A stretch of 64,000 nucleotides of DNA, taken from the NCBI GenBank assembly GCA_037044975.1, contig JBAOIL010000027.1, forward strand, positions 157,143 to 221,142. Reading direction: 5' to 3'. The translations under genes were made by a program, and so were the position numbers. Source of the stretch: JADLHS01 sp020848635. Its GTDB lineage: Bacteria; Verrucomicrobiota; Verrucomicrobiia; Limisphaerales; JADLHS01. The notes beneath the pieces were generated by a model. The model was not told the origin of the DNA. It was given only the letters and a program-made list of their open reading frames with translations, and made no database searches. Of this stretch, positions 1-9,114 are shown piece after piece. How positions within the stretch are numbered: the first letter of the stretch is position 1; the number at the start of each line of letters is the position of its first letter.

Positions 1-80
1 ACTGGGGACGGTTCAGCCGCATTTGTGGTTAGCAAAGACCAGGCGAGGCTGAGGGTAACAAGTGGAAGGAGCGTTTTCAT
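1..80 (-). CDS. Start of an exported protein (partial, runs off the left edge)
   Basis: An ATG at 80-78 on the minus strand opens a frame that stays open to the window edge (26 codons). The residues are a Lys near the start, then a Leu/Val-rich core and a small-residue end (TTNAAEPSP), which is a typical Sec signal peptide with a likely cut after NAA. The gene lies 41 bases after the repaired stop of the DUF3472-like gene on the same strand, so it is probably the next gene of the same surface-protein unit. No Shine-Dalgarno is visible. The mature protein is outside the window, so no function can be given. Confidence 0.6.
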   Translation of the reverse strand, partial: MKTLLPLVTLSLAWSLLTTNAAEPSP

Positions 81-121
81 ATCGGTTCATCAGTATGTTG
101 AAATTGCAGAGGAATCAATCA

Positions 122-1044
122 TTACGGCCAGTTGGCCGGCATCCTCAAATCAAGCGCATGTTTCCGGTCCTTCGCATCGCGCTGGAAAATTGACCCCAGC
201 GTCACCACGACGTTTGTGCCATCGGCAACGGTCGTTGCCGCGTCCGGCACCCGGATTGTTCCCCGGCGGCGGGATGAACGACCCGGGCCGAATTCAGCTT
301 TGGTAGCTGCCCGTTGATGCGCGGGTAGCCGAACGTCACTTTGACTTGCGGGATGTCGCTGATCGGAATTTTCTCCGTTGAATAAACCTCCACGAACGCG
401 GCGTGCCTGGCCCAGAATGTGAAGGTTGCGCCTTCGAACCGCAGACTGCCGATTTCATGAACCGCGCCGGCAGGATCCTTCACACAACAGGTGAACCAGG
501 TATTTGTTTGGCCGTTGGCAATTTCCGTCTGCGCTTTGACAATCTGGTAAGTATAAGTGCCCTTCGTCCACGGGAACGGCCGACGCACGCTGGCGAACTC
601 GCCTTCGTAGCCGGCGCTCTCGACGAGGCAATCCGGACCGGCCACGCGCACGTTTTCCAAACCCACGGGCGTTTGCTTGTCGTTCGACCACCGGGAGAAG
701 ATCGCGCCCTTGCCGGGATGGACGCGCGTCTGGTTGGTGGCGTTGGCCCAGCCGTTGATGTTCGACTGCAGGCCGCCGTAGAAATCCAGATCATTGATCT
801 TGGCGATGCCGCACGGCGAGACGTAGAGGTTGCACGACGCCGGCACATCGCGGTCTACCGTCACATCCACTTCCAGCCTTTCAAAATTCGTGGTTGGGTT
901 TTCGAACGTCCACCAGATGTCGGCCAGATGCCAGGGTTGTGGCGGGAGTTTTACCTCGGCGGCGGAGACGGAATGCAAAATTAAAAATGCAAAATGTAAA
1001 ATGAGTAGCCGCTGCATGCGGGTCTTCAGTGTTTTCTTTTTCAT
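122..1044 (-). CDS. Secreted DUF3472-like protein, one frame break near the 3' end
   Basis: The protein starts with a short basic stretch and a Leu/Phe-rich signal peptide (LLILHFAFLILHSVSAA). The body shows DUF3472-type landmarks: YGGLQSNINGW, then GKGAIFSRWS, and later a beta-rich section ending GYPRINGQLPK. The uninterrupted frame runs on to 202 with an out-of-family tail. Adding one G to the GGGG run (CCCC at 261-264 on the plus strand) switches to a frame encoding GGTIRVPDAATTVADG and on to DLRMPANWP with stop at 122-124, which reads as a natural C-terminus. Expected length is about 307 residues. It lies 6 bases after the second DUF3472 gene and is probably cotranscribed. The domain's role is unknown; carbohydrate binding is often assumed. 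Confidence 0.65.
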
Positions 1045-1050
1045 TTTGAT

Positions 1051-2298
1051 TTACAGATTCGGCGGCAGGTCCGAAGGCGGCAGGCCAATGGCGGGGCGAG
1101 GGAACTTCTCGCCGTATTTCGTGAAGCCTTCCTCGAAACCGCCGTGGCTCAGGAAAAACTGGCCGTTCTCCACGCCCATGAAACGATCCAGCCGGTCGGC
1201 CTTGCCGGTTGGGTCGTGACTGAAGCTGGCGGTGGTGAGTTCCAGCCATTGGCCAGTGTCGGTTTGAATCCATTGATTCCCGTAAAGCGCTTTGCGCACG
1301 AGGTGACCGTTGCTGCCGCCGAAGTTTTCGCTGAAACTGTAGAGGCCGCGCAACCAGCCGCCCTCTTTCGGCGCTTTCCAACTGGAGATCAGCATCCATT
1401 CCTGCTTGTCCGGACGAAAATAGTAGCCGGCGTAAATCGTGTGGGTTGCGTCAACCGGTTTGGCGGTGACGAGGAAGCGCTGTTTCTCGCCGGTCTTCCA
1501 TGGAAACTTCAAGTGGCTGTGGCCGCCCGTGCCTTCATTGCCGAAGTCCCCGGAATAAACCCCCTCGCCCTTGGCCACGAGCGAGACGCGATCGGCCGCC
1601 CCGACCTTGCTGCGCTCCACCGCTTCGTTGCCGCTGTCCCAAACGCTGAAAATAATCCGCCGCTCGGTGGGGCTATTGACCTGCATCCCGAAATAGCCCC
1701 GATGCCAGCCACAGGCCATGTAATATGTCCAAAGCGGTTCCTCCACCCCGGTCATTTCGCAATAGAACGCCTGCACGTTCGTTCCGCGCGGCACGGGATA
1801 CACCAGATGCACGGAGGCGGCGTTGCGGCGTTCCTTGAGATTGAAGTGCGCGTCGTTCGTGGCCGGGCCGTCGAGGAGGAGCGCGTCCAAGTCGCCGGCG
1901 GACTTGCCGGCGGCGTTGAGGGATTCGAGCGTGAAGCGTTGATAGCCTGCCTTCGGGAGGTCGAACGAACCGAAACTCACCGTCACCAAATCCTGGCCCG
2001 CACCGGTGGCGATGATCTCGTGCGATTGGCCGGCGACGGTCAGGCGAAGTTTGGATTGCTCGCCCTTGGGCAAACGCAACACGAGCGCGGCGTCGAGTTT
2101 GCCGGGCGTTTTGATTTCACCGAACCACAAGACTTTCAGCGCTGGATCTTTCCAGTCGGTGATGCCGGATTGCTGCGACACCTCGGCGCCTTCGGGATTT
2201 GGGTCGAGATACGCGCTAAACGCAGGTATCCGAAGCGGGACCGCACTGAGGGTCAGCATCGAGAGCCACAAAGTTGAAAGGGTGAGGATGTTTTTCAT
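1051..2298 (-). CDS. Secreted DUF5077-DUF3472 protein
   Basis: 415 residues with an N-terminal signal peptide (LSTLWLSMLTLSAVP). Residues 25-150 form a beta-rich module resembling DUF5077; residues 165-400 match the DUF3472 layout: conserved WTYYMACGWHRGYFGMQVNS, then RRIIFSVWDSG, GGHSHLKFPWKTGE, and YAGYYFRP near the end. The family is found in soil and gut bacteria next to glycan-active genes, but no enzymatic activity is established and I see no obvious catalytic residues. The start overlaps the stop of the upstream giant gene by ATGA, implying translational coupling, and the next DUF3472-like gene follows after 6 bases. Together these are three tandem DUF3472 genes. Confidence 0.8.
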   Translation of the reverse strand: MKNILTLSTLWLSMLTLSAVPLRIPAFSAYLDPNPEGAEVSQQSGITDWKDPALKVLWFGEIKTPGKLDAALVLRLPKGEQSKLRLTVAGQSHEIIATGAGQDLVTVSFGSFDLPKAGYQRFTLESLNAAGKSAGDLDALLLDGPATNDAHFNLKERRNAASVHLVYPVPRGTNVQAFYCEMTGVEEPLWTYYMACGWHRGYFGMQVNSPTERRIIFSVWDSGNEAVERSKVGAADRVSLVAKGEGVYSGDFGNEGTGGHSHLKFPWKTGEKQRFLVTAKPVDATHTIYAGYYFRPDKQEWMLISSWKAPKEGGWLRGLYSFSENFGGSNGHLVRKALYGNQWIQTDTGQWLELTTASFSHDPTGKADRLDRFMGVENGQFFLSHGGFEEGFTKYGEKFPRPAIGLPPSDLPPNL

Positions 2299-5200
2299 GG
2301 AATTAAACTGACGCGATAAAGCCGTTGCGTGTTGGTGGCTGGATCAATCACCGCAAACGGCGATGCGGCGAGCGAGAGAATATCCGTCAGGATTGGCCAC
2401 GATCCGCTGGCGGGCAGCACGGGCGTAAACTCCACGCGGTAATGCTGGCCGAGCGTGCCGGTGAACTGGAAGGTAAAGTTGCCACCGGCGACGGTCGCAC
2501 CCGGGACAATCAGTGGCGGCGCGAGAATCGCGATCACCGCCAAGGTGCCGTTGGTGGCAAGGGTGTTCGTGTTCCAGCTCAAGCCGTTGGCAAGTGACGG
2601 CAGGATGAGTTGGGTAAAATCACCATTCCAACTGCCGGCGTTGAACAGTCTGAAACTGTCGCCTGCGGTCAGCGCCTCGGGCCCGAGGTGGGTAACCACC
2701 AAAGTGCCGCCTAGATTCAAGGTGCTGCTGACGGTAGCCAGGTCGTTGCTCCGGAGGCCGCTGGTCTTGCTGACTTCAAAGCAGTTCGTACTGCCCGGAT
2801 CAAAGGTTAGGGTGTTGTTGACGGTGAGTCTGCCAATGCTATTAGCGCCCGGGGAGAGCGTTCCACCGGCTTGCACGGTCGTGGGGCCGCCAATTGTTCC
2901 TACGCCGGAAAGGGTGGCGCTGGCAGCCACCGTGACGGGGCCCGAACCAAGCGAACCCTTCACCATGAGGGTTCCGCCGCTGACGCTCGTTGCGCGGGAG
3001 TAGGTGTTGGCGCCGGAAAGTCGCAGCACGCCGGCCCCGGCTTTGGTCAGCACCGCGCCGACGGCATCGCCACTGGGGGAAGTCCGGAGCGGCGAAGTGA
3101 TATCGAGGTCAATCCCGCTGGCGGTGGTGCCGGCTGCGACGTCGAAAGTGGTGCTGCCTTGACGGAGGGGCGACAAGGGCACTCCGCTGATCGTCGCAGT
3201 GGTACTGGAAGCCAGGGTATTGAGGGCCGAAGCGCCGCCGAAAAAATCGAGGTTGCCACCGGCGAGGCCCGTGATGGCACCGCCAGTCAGGTTGATGACG
3301 GCACTCCCCAGCGTTTGGTTGGCCGTGGTGTTCACATTGAGCGTGCCACCCAGGAGGTTGATCAAGGTCAGGGCGGATGCGCCGCCGCCGTATCCGGTCG
3401 CGTCACCCGTGCTCAATTGCAGCGTGCCGCCGGAGTTGATCGTGGCCGCACTGCGGATTGTTCCGCGGCTGCCGCCGCCACCGGTCAGGTTCAGGCTGCC
3501 GCCGTTGACGGTGGTGCCACCGGTGTATGTATTCTGGGCTGAGAGGGCTGCCGTGCCGGCCCCATTCTTCACCAAGCCACCCGCCCCGGAAACAAGTCCC
3601 GAGAGCACATGGCTGCCAGCACCTTCCAATGTCAGATCAAAGCTGTTGTTGTTCACCGGGCTGGTGACCGTGAGCGTGCCGGTGCTGCTGACAAAAGCCT
3701 GCGGCGCGCTGAGCGTTGAGGAGATTGCCCAAGTGCTATTACCCGCCTGATTGAGCAGACCCCACTGCAACGTCACGGCACTGCCAAACAAGGCGAAGCC
3801 GCCATTGTCAAAGATGGCCTGCCCCACAGCGATGAGGTGGTTGTTGGTGCTGCTCTGCCGTAGGACGCCAGCAAAGGTCAGCAAGTCACCGTTGGCGGGT
3901 AAGTTTCCATTCCAATTTGCCGCCGTGTTCCAGTTTCCGTTCGCGCCCCCGCCATTCCACGCCCTCGTTCCGTTGGTGGTGATGATCAGGGTGCCATTCG
4001 TAACCAAACGGCTGGTGTCCCAAATCAGTCCGACCGGCAAGCTCGGCAGGGACAAGCTGGTGAAGCCGCCCGCATAACTGGGAGCGCTGAAGAGCGTGAA
4101 GGTGTCGCCGACCGCCAAGGCGTTCGCGCCGAGATTGGTTACACTGAGGGAACCGGCGTAGGTCAGCGCATTCGCGGTTACCAACCTGCTGGCGTCGGTG
4201 GTGACACCCTTGGTGAGGGCCATCTTCAGCGCCCCCGCGAGTGTCGCCGAGTTCACCGTCAGGGTGTTAGTACTGCCGAAACTCACGGTGCTGCCGGCGG
4301 CAGCGTTGAGGGAAGCGATGTTTTGGTTGAAACCGTTGAGCCGCAGGCTGGCGGCGATCGCAATTGGCACCGCCGCATTGGCGCCGATGCAGTTGACCGA
4401 ACCGCAGATAACGCTGCCGCCTTGAAGGTTGAGCGCCGTGTTGCCGCTGGTGGCCGTGCCCTTCAAAACCAATGATCCCCCACCGCGTTTGTAAAATCCC
4501 AAGGTGCCCACGTTCAGCGGGCCATTGATGGTAAGATCGCCCGACTCCGTGTTCGCACCCGCATCCACCTGGACTGACATTCCGTAGCCGGAACTGATCA
4601 TCTGGATGTTCGGATCAATGGCGGAACCGGACGCTGCGGCGGTACACCAGAGGCCGGTGCCGTTGATGTCGAAAATTCCGATGCCCGCCAGTCCGGCGCC
4701 ATAACGCCGGATGGTGGTCGGGGCGGTTTGCAGGACGATCTGGCCGCTGGAGTTGTAATTTCTCCCACCATTGAGATAGAACCCGGTCGGAGCCGAAGCC
4801 CCATCGCCACTGATCGTCAGGCTCGTGTTGGCGTAACCGCCGCCCGTGCTGTAACCAATTTTCAAAGTCGCACCTTGGGCGACCGAATAGGGCGTGTCAC
4901 CGGACTTGTTCTGGACTTCCAGTGTTCCCGCTTGAACGACGGCCGTGCCGGTGAAGGTGCTGTTTCCGCTCAAGGTCAGATGGCCCGCGCCGGTCTTGGT
5001 GAACCCCTGCGTGCCGGCGACCACGGCGCTGATGACGTTGGTGCCGGCCTTGACGGCGATGGTGGGCGTGCCGCTGCTCACAGCCAGCGTCAATGGCCCT
5101 CCAGTGCTGGTGGCAATCGTCCAGTTGTGCGGGACCGCGGGATTCAAATCGTCGAAAATCAGGGAGCCGACGGTGCGCGGGTTATTGAGCGTGATGGTTC

Positions 5201-8087
5201 GATTGGCCGCCAGGTTCAACGTGCTGAAGTCCGCGGCCGCATCCATGCCGCCCGCGATGAGTCCGCCGTTCCAATTGTTGGCGGTCGTCCAGGAACCGCC
5301 CAGGAGGTTGGTCCAGACGCCGGACCCAGCCGGCGCGCTGATCACCAATATCGCCGGGGCGCTGGTCACACTGTTGGCCACGACGGTGTAGGTGCCGACA
5401 TCATTGGCGGTCACGCTGGCAATGGAGTAACTGGCATTCGTGGCGTCGAGAATGTCGTTCCCGTTCAGTTGCCACTGGTAGCTTGATGGAACGGGACCAA
5501 TGACCGAGGTGGTGAAGGTCGCCGGCAGGCCGCCGATGATTGCGTTGGTGAGCGGGCTGAGGCTCACGCTCGCCGGGCCGGGAACGTTCGTGCCAGTCAG
5601 GCTGAAGCTGTCCAAGCTGGCCGAATGGATGTTCGGATTGAACGATTGAAGGGCGTGAAGGAAGACGCCGGCGTAGATCGTAGAACCGAAGTTGGACAAA
5701 TTGGTGGTGTTCACCTGCATCCAACTCACCCCATCCATCGAGATGAAACTGGTGAATTGGTTGCCCACCCGCTGGAGCTTGAACCACCGGTTTGCCCCGC
5801 CAAGGTTGCTGGACCAGCGGTTGGCGTCGCCGTTGCCTTCGCGCATCGTGTCGTCCTGAAAATAGGTGCCGCCACCAACCGAACTGAACAACGCCGCGAA
5901 CCGAGTCGTACCGCCATCGCCGAGCGGCTCGCCCACGGTGGTGTTGGTGGTGCCGCGCAGGATGATGCCCGCCCGCCAGTCGCTGCTGGGGGCCACGCCC
6001 TCGAGCCCGGTTACGTTCGGCGTGATGTTCGCCAGCCGGGCTACGAGCGTGCAATCGCCGGTGACCCGACGGCTCAAAAGGTTCATCCCATCCCCGAGCA
6101 GGGTTAACGTGTTGTTTTGGATGCCCGCCCCGGAAGGATAGTTGTGCATCTCCAATGGCGTCCAGGCCCACGCCCAGAAAGCAGAGTTGGTTGTGGCGAT
6201 GGGCACCGGAGCGGAGTCAATCATGTTGGTGCCGTTGTAAACCAGCCGCGCCCGCACCAGATTCGTGGGCGCAATCCAGATCATGCCATTGAAGTCATAG
6301 GGCGGAGCGAGACTTTGACCGAGATAGTAATCCACACCCTGACTGGGCCGGGCGTAATAGGAATAAAAATCGGTGAGGTAATATCGGACGCTGTTGATGG
6401 ATGCCCCATTTGCAGCAACGGTTGCGCTCAAACCGGGATTGGCATTGGGAATCGTGGCGTTGTTGGCCGGGGTCGTCAGCGCAATGGTTGGTTCGCTGCC
6501 CGCCGGCACGCGCGAGAAGACGGCGGCCGGAACCTCCATCTTGGCGATCCCGGGTCCTTCGTAAGTCAGCCCCAAACCATCTGTGTAGGCCGTCGTATTG
6601 ACCGGGTTGGCCGCGCCTTTGAAGAACCGCACGGCGAAGGAGTGTCGCCCGGCCGCGAGCGCAAGACCGCCACTCATGAATTGGGATGAGTCGTGCAGGC
6701 CGTCGAAATTGATCACCGTGGTGTCGTCGATCACCAGCTTGCTGCCATCGCCGGAGTGCAGGGTGAAAGCATAGAGACCGTCAGCGGGCACCGTGAGGTA
6801 GCCGGTGTAGGCGAAACCGTAATTGACCCGTCGCCGCCGGGCAGTCGTGTCCAGGGAACTCAATGCGCCCTGATAAATCGGCGTGAGCGAACTAAAATTT
6901 GGGAGCGCGGTCCAGTTGCCGGAACTAGCTTCGTAATATTGAAATGCCAGACCGCCCACGGTGCCGGAAACATTTGTGGCCGGGCTGAGCGTGGGACTGC
7001 TGGGGGTGACGTCAAAAATGTTGGTCTGGTAAAAGATGTCGGCGATCGTGAGCCGGACGTACGGCGTCGCCACACTCCCGAGGTTCAGCAGCTTCTGGCG
7101 CACTTCGGGATCATTCTCAAAAGCTGTCGCGACTACCGTTCCGGTCAGGCTGGCGTTGGTGAAAACTTCGACCTTGTAGGAAAGCTGCGGGGAACTGGAC
7201 AGCGGCAATCGCCACTGCACGAGCAATTGCGTTCCCAGGACAATTGCGTTGGTGTCGCTGAGCACGATGGGATCAAACGTGGGCTGGGCCGGCTGGCCGG
7301 ACATGATCAAGGTTGTGGGAACATTATACGCAGCGGTGAAAGTGGGGCCGACTTCCGAGCGCACGGCCGTGTTGCCATTGACCAGAGTGACATGACCCCG
7401 CGATGTGAATTGCACCTGCTTGGCTGGCTGCCAGGCCCCGTTCTTGTGGTAGTAACCGCCCGCATGTTCGACAATGTAGTCGCCGTCATAGCCGATGAAA
7501 TTTTCCTGCCAACCGCTCATGCCGTTGACCCCGGACACGGCAAACGGATACCTGAACGTGCCGAGGTGATGCCAGTTCCCGCTCACCGGCTCTTTCATCC
7601 ACATTCCCTGATAACCGACATGCGGCGTGCCGTCGGTCGGTTGCCAAAAGCGAACCACAAAGCGGCTCCAAAGATTGGTCGTAAATTGCGGCCAGTAGCC
7701 TTTGATCGCGCAACTGCTGCCCTCACCGATTTGCGCATACCCGACCATGTTCGTTCCGGCGAAGGTCGGTATTTGCTGCGAGTACGGCGCAAACCCACCG
7801 CTGGCCGGCCAACAAACGTACTGCACCAGGGTGCCGGGATTTTGGTGCGTCATGCCGCCATAAAAATACCCCGCTCCGCCATCCGAACTGCTCACCGTCT
7901 CCTCGTGAATGGCATCGTAAATTCCCGGCGGAACATTCGGTGAACGGTATTCTTGCAGGATGCAGTCCGAGGCGGCGGGAACATTGAAGTAGTGGTACTG
8001 GGCCCGGCTGGTCGAGGCCGCTGCCAAGATCAGACCGCAACTGAAGCCCAGCAAATAGCACCTTAAACGTATGGGGTCGCGTTTCAT
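2295..8087 (-). CDS. Giant surface protein: DUF3472, PA14, Ig-like and autotransporter beta-strand repeats
   Basis: 1930 residues, uninterrupted. A signal peptide (1-29, ending STSRA) precedes a DUF3472-like domain (30-310, with GYQGMWMKEP and HLGTFRYPF). A PA14-type domain follows around 385-520 (YTGYLTVPADGLYAFTLHSG, VIDDTTVINFDG). Next come a laminin-G/DUF1349-like section (545-830) and an Ig-like domain (840-912, ending NDVGTYTVVANS). From 925 to about 1850 there are Gly/Asn/Thr-rich autotransporter-associated beta-strand repeats, for example GNSTFTGTAVVQAGTLEV, AQNTYTGGTTVNGGSLNL and GANTYSRATSVSGGTLMV. The end (1852-1930) is a module with YRVEFTP and RLYRVSLIP rather than a translocating beta-barrel. 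It probably acts outside the cell in glycan binding or adhesion. It starts 8 bases after the PLP-enzyme gene. Confidence 0.85.
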   Translation of the reverse strand: MKRDPIRLRCYLLGFSCGLILAAASTSRAQYHYFNVPAASDCILQEYRSPNVPPGIYDAIHEETVSSSDGGAGYFYGGMTHQNPGTLVQYVCWPASGGFAPYSQQIPTFAGTNMVGYAQIGEGSSCAIKGYWPQFTTNLWSRFVVRFWQPTDGTPHVGYQGMWMKEPVSGNWHHLGTFRYPFAVSGVNGMSGWQENFIGYDGDYIVEHAGGYYHKNGAWQPAKQVQFTSRGHVTLVNGNTAVRSEVGPTFTAAYNVPTTLIMSGQPAQPTFDPIVLSDTNAIVLGTQLLVQWRLPLSSSPQLSYKVEVFTNASLTGTVVATAFENDPEVRQKLLNLGSVATPYVRLTIADIFYQTNIFDVTPSSPTLSPATNVSGTVGGLAFQYYEASSGNWTALPNFSSLTPIYQGALSSLDTTARRRRVNYGFAYTGYLTVPADGLYAFTLHSGDGSKLVIDDTTVINFDGLHDSSQFMSGGLALAAGRHSFAVRFFKGAANPVNTTAYTDGLGLTYEGPGIAKMEVPAAVFSRVPAGSEPTIALTTPANNATIPNANPGLSATVAANGASINSVRYYLTDFYSYYARPSQGVDYYLGQSLAPPYDFNGMIWIAPTNLVRARLVYNGTNMIDSAPVPIATTNSAFWAWAWTPLEMHNYPSGAGIQNNTLTLLGDGMNLLSRRVTGDCTLVARLANITPNVTGLEGVAPSSDWRAGIILRGTTNTTVGEPLGDGGTTRFAALFSSVGGGTYFQDDTMREGNGDANRWSSNLGGANRWFKLQRVGNQFTSFISMDGVSWMQVNTTNLSNFGSTIYAGVFLHALQSFNPNIHSASLDSFSLTGTNVPGPASVSLSPLTNAIIGGLPATFTTSVIGPVPSSYQWQLNGNDILDATNASYSIASVTANDVGTYTVVANSVTSAPAILVISAPAGSGVWTNLLGGSWTTANNWNGGLIAGGMDAAADFSTLNLAANRTITLNNPRTVGSLIFDDLNPAVPHNWTIATSTGGPLTLAVSSGTPTIAVKAGTNVISAVVAGTQGFTKTGAGHLTLSGNSTFTGTAVVQAGTLEVQNKSGDTPYSVAQGATLKIGYSTGGGYANTSLTISGDGASAPTGFYLNGGRNYNSSGQIVLQTAPTTIRRYGAGLAGIGIFDINGTGLWCTAAASGSAIDPNIQMISSGYGMSVQVDAGANTESGDLTINGPLNVGTLGFYKRGGGSLVLKGTATSGNTALNLQGGSVICGSVNCIGANAAVPIAIAASLRLNGFNQNIASLNAAAGSTVSFGSTNTLTVNSATLAGALKMALTKGVTTDASRLVTANALTYAGSLSVTNLGANALAVGDTFTLFSAPSYAGGFTSLSLPSLPVGLIWDTSRLVTNGTLIITTNGTRAWNGGGANGNWNTAANWNGNLPANGDLLTFAGVLRQSSTNNHLIAVGQAIFDNGGFALFGSAVTLQWGLLNQAGNSTWAISSTLSAPQAFVSSTGTLTVTSPVNNNSFDLTLEGAGSHVLSGLVSGAGGLVKNGAGTAALSAQNTYTGGTTVNGGSLNLTGGGGSRGTIRSAATINSGGTLQLSTGDATGYGGGASALTLINLLGGTLNVNTTANQTLGSAVINLTGGAITGLAGGNLDFFGGASALNTLASSTTATISGVPLSPLRQGSTTFDVAAGTTASGIDLDITSPLRTSPSGDAVGAVLTKAGAGVLRLSGANTYSRATSVSGGTLMVKGSLGSGPVTVAASATLSGVGTIGGPTTVQAGGTLSPGANSIGRLTVNNTLTFDPGSTNCFEVSKTSGLRSNDLATVSSTLNLGGTLVVTHLGPEALTAGDSFRLFNAGSWNGDFTQLILPSLANGLSWNTNTLATNGTLAVIAILAPPLIVPGATVAGGNFTFQFTGTLGQHYRVEFTPVLPASGSWPILTDILSLAASPFAVIDPATNTQRLYRVSLIP

Positions 8088-8095
8088 GGCAAAAT

Positions 8096-9079
8096 TCAGT
8101 CAGGCGAACCCGGCTTCGTGCCCATCGTCATGGTTTCCGTCCCGCGGCTGAATAGCGGCGTGCTGAAGTAACGTTCCGCCCGGTCGCAGAGCATGGTCAC
8201 CACGCACGCCTGCGGTCCGAGTTCCCGGGCCACCGAAAGCGCGGCGACAACATTCGCGCCGGAACTGGTCCCGACCAGCAAGCCAAACTGGCGATGTAGC
8301 CGAACGGTCATGGCCATGGCGTCAGCACTGCGGACCTTAACCTCGCCATCGAGCGGGGCATCCCGGAGCAGCGGTGGAATGAATCCGTCGGCCACCCCCT
8401 CAATGAAATGGCAGCATGGCAATTCACCGGCGAGCAGGGCCTGCTCGGCTGGCTCCATGGCGATGATCCGGGCCCCGGGCCACCGGTGCTTGATGGCTTT
8501 GCCGCAGCCGGCCAGGGTGCCGCCCGTACCGAATCCCGTGACGAATGCGTGAATCGGCCCGCCGATTTGATGCAGAATTTCCGGCCCGGTGCCGTGCTCG
8601 TGATCCGCCACATTCAACGGGTTTTCGAACTGGCGCGGCAGAAAATAGCGCGGGTCATCCGTTGCCATCTGGCGGGACATCTCGATCCCGGTCTGGTACA
8701 TGCCCCCGCTGTCGAACAGGATGAGTTCGGCGCCCAATTGTCGAATCAGACTCCGGCGCTCCGCGCTCGCAGTCGTGGACATCAGGATCATCACGCGATA
8801 ACCCAGCGCCGCCCCGACCATCGCCAGCGCAATGCCGGTGTTGCCGCTGGTGCATTCAAGGATGACCGAATCGGGCCGCAGCCACCCGCGCGCCATCGCA
8901 TCCCCCAAAACCGTTTTGGCCAGCCGGTCCTTGATGCTGCCGCTCGGGTTCAGAAATTCGCACTTGGCGTGGAGGGTGAGGCCCTCGGGCTCAAATCGCA
9001 GCGGCACGAGCGGCGTGTTGCCGATGAGTGACAACACCGCGGCAGCCGGGCAGGGGATGGGCGATGACGGTAGTTTCAT
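8096..9079 (-). CDS. Cysteine synthase / cystathionine beta-synthase family PLP enzyme
   Basis: 327 residues from the chosen ATG at 9079; a longer frame exists, but its extra 60 residues are out-of-family. Fold-type II PLP motifs are all present: Lys50 in NPSGSIKDR (Schiff base), SGNTG for substrate carboxylate binding, and GFGTGGTLAG for the phosphate. The end (LVGTSSGANVVAAL, then VVTMLCDRAERYFSTPLF) is typical of O-acetylserine sulfhydrylase and cystathionine synthase cores without a CBS regulatory domain. It would act in the cytoplasm in beta-replacement of an activated serine by sulfide or another nucleophile. It lies 35 bases downstream of threonine dehydrogenase in the same direction, suggesting an amino-acid metabolism unit. 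The exact substrate cannot be read from the sequence. Confidence 0.85.
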   Translation of the reverse strand: MKLPSSPIPCPAAAVLSLIGNTPLVPLRFEPEGLTLHAKCEFLNPSGSIKDRLAKTVLGDAMARGWLRPDSVILECTSGNTGIALAMVGAALGYRVMILMSTTASAERRSLIRQLGAELILFDSGGMYQTGIEMSRQMATDDPRYFLPRQFENPLNVADHEHGTGPEILHQIGGPIHAFVTGFGTGGTLAGCGKAIKHRWPGARIIAMEPAEQALLAGELPCCHFIEGVADGFIPPLLRDAPLDGEVKVRSADAMAMTVRLHRQFGLLVGTSSGANVVAALSVARELGPQACVVTMLCDRAERYFSTPLFSRGTETMTMGTKPGSPD

Positions 9080-9114
9080 GGAGCGACGCGCGCGGGTCCA
9101 TTTCGGTTCGCCGC

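Noticed and set aside
1144..2277. Plus-strand open frame (377 codons) opposite the DUF3472 gene
   Set aside because: Antisense shadow; composition typical of reversed high-GC coding sequence.
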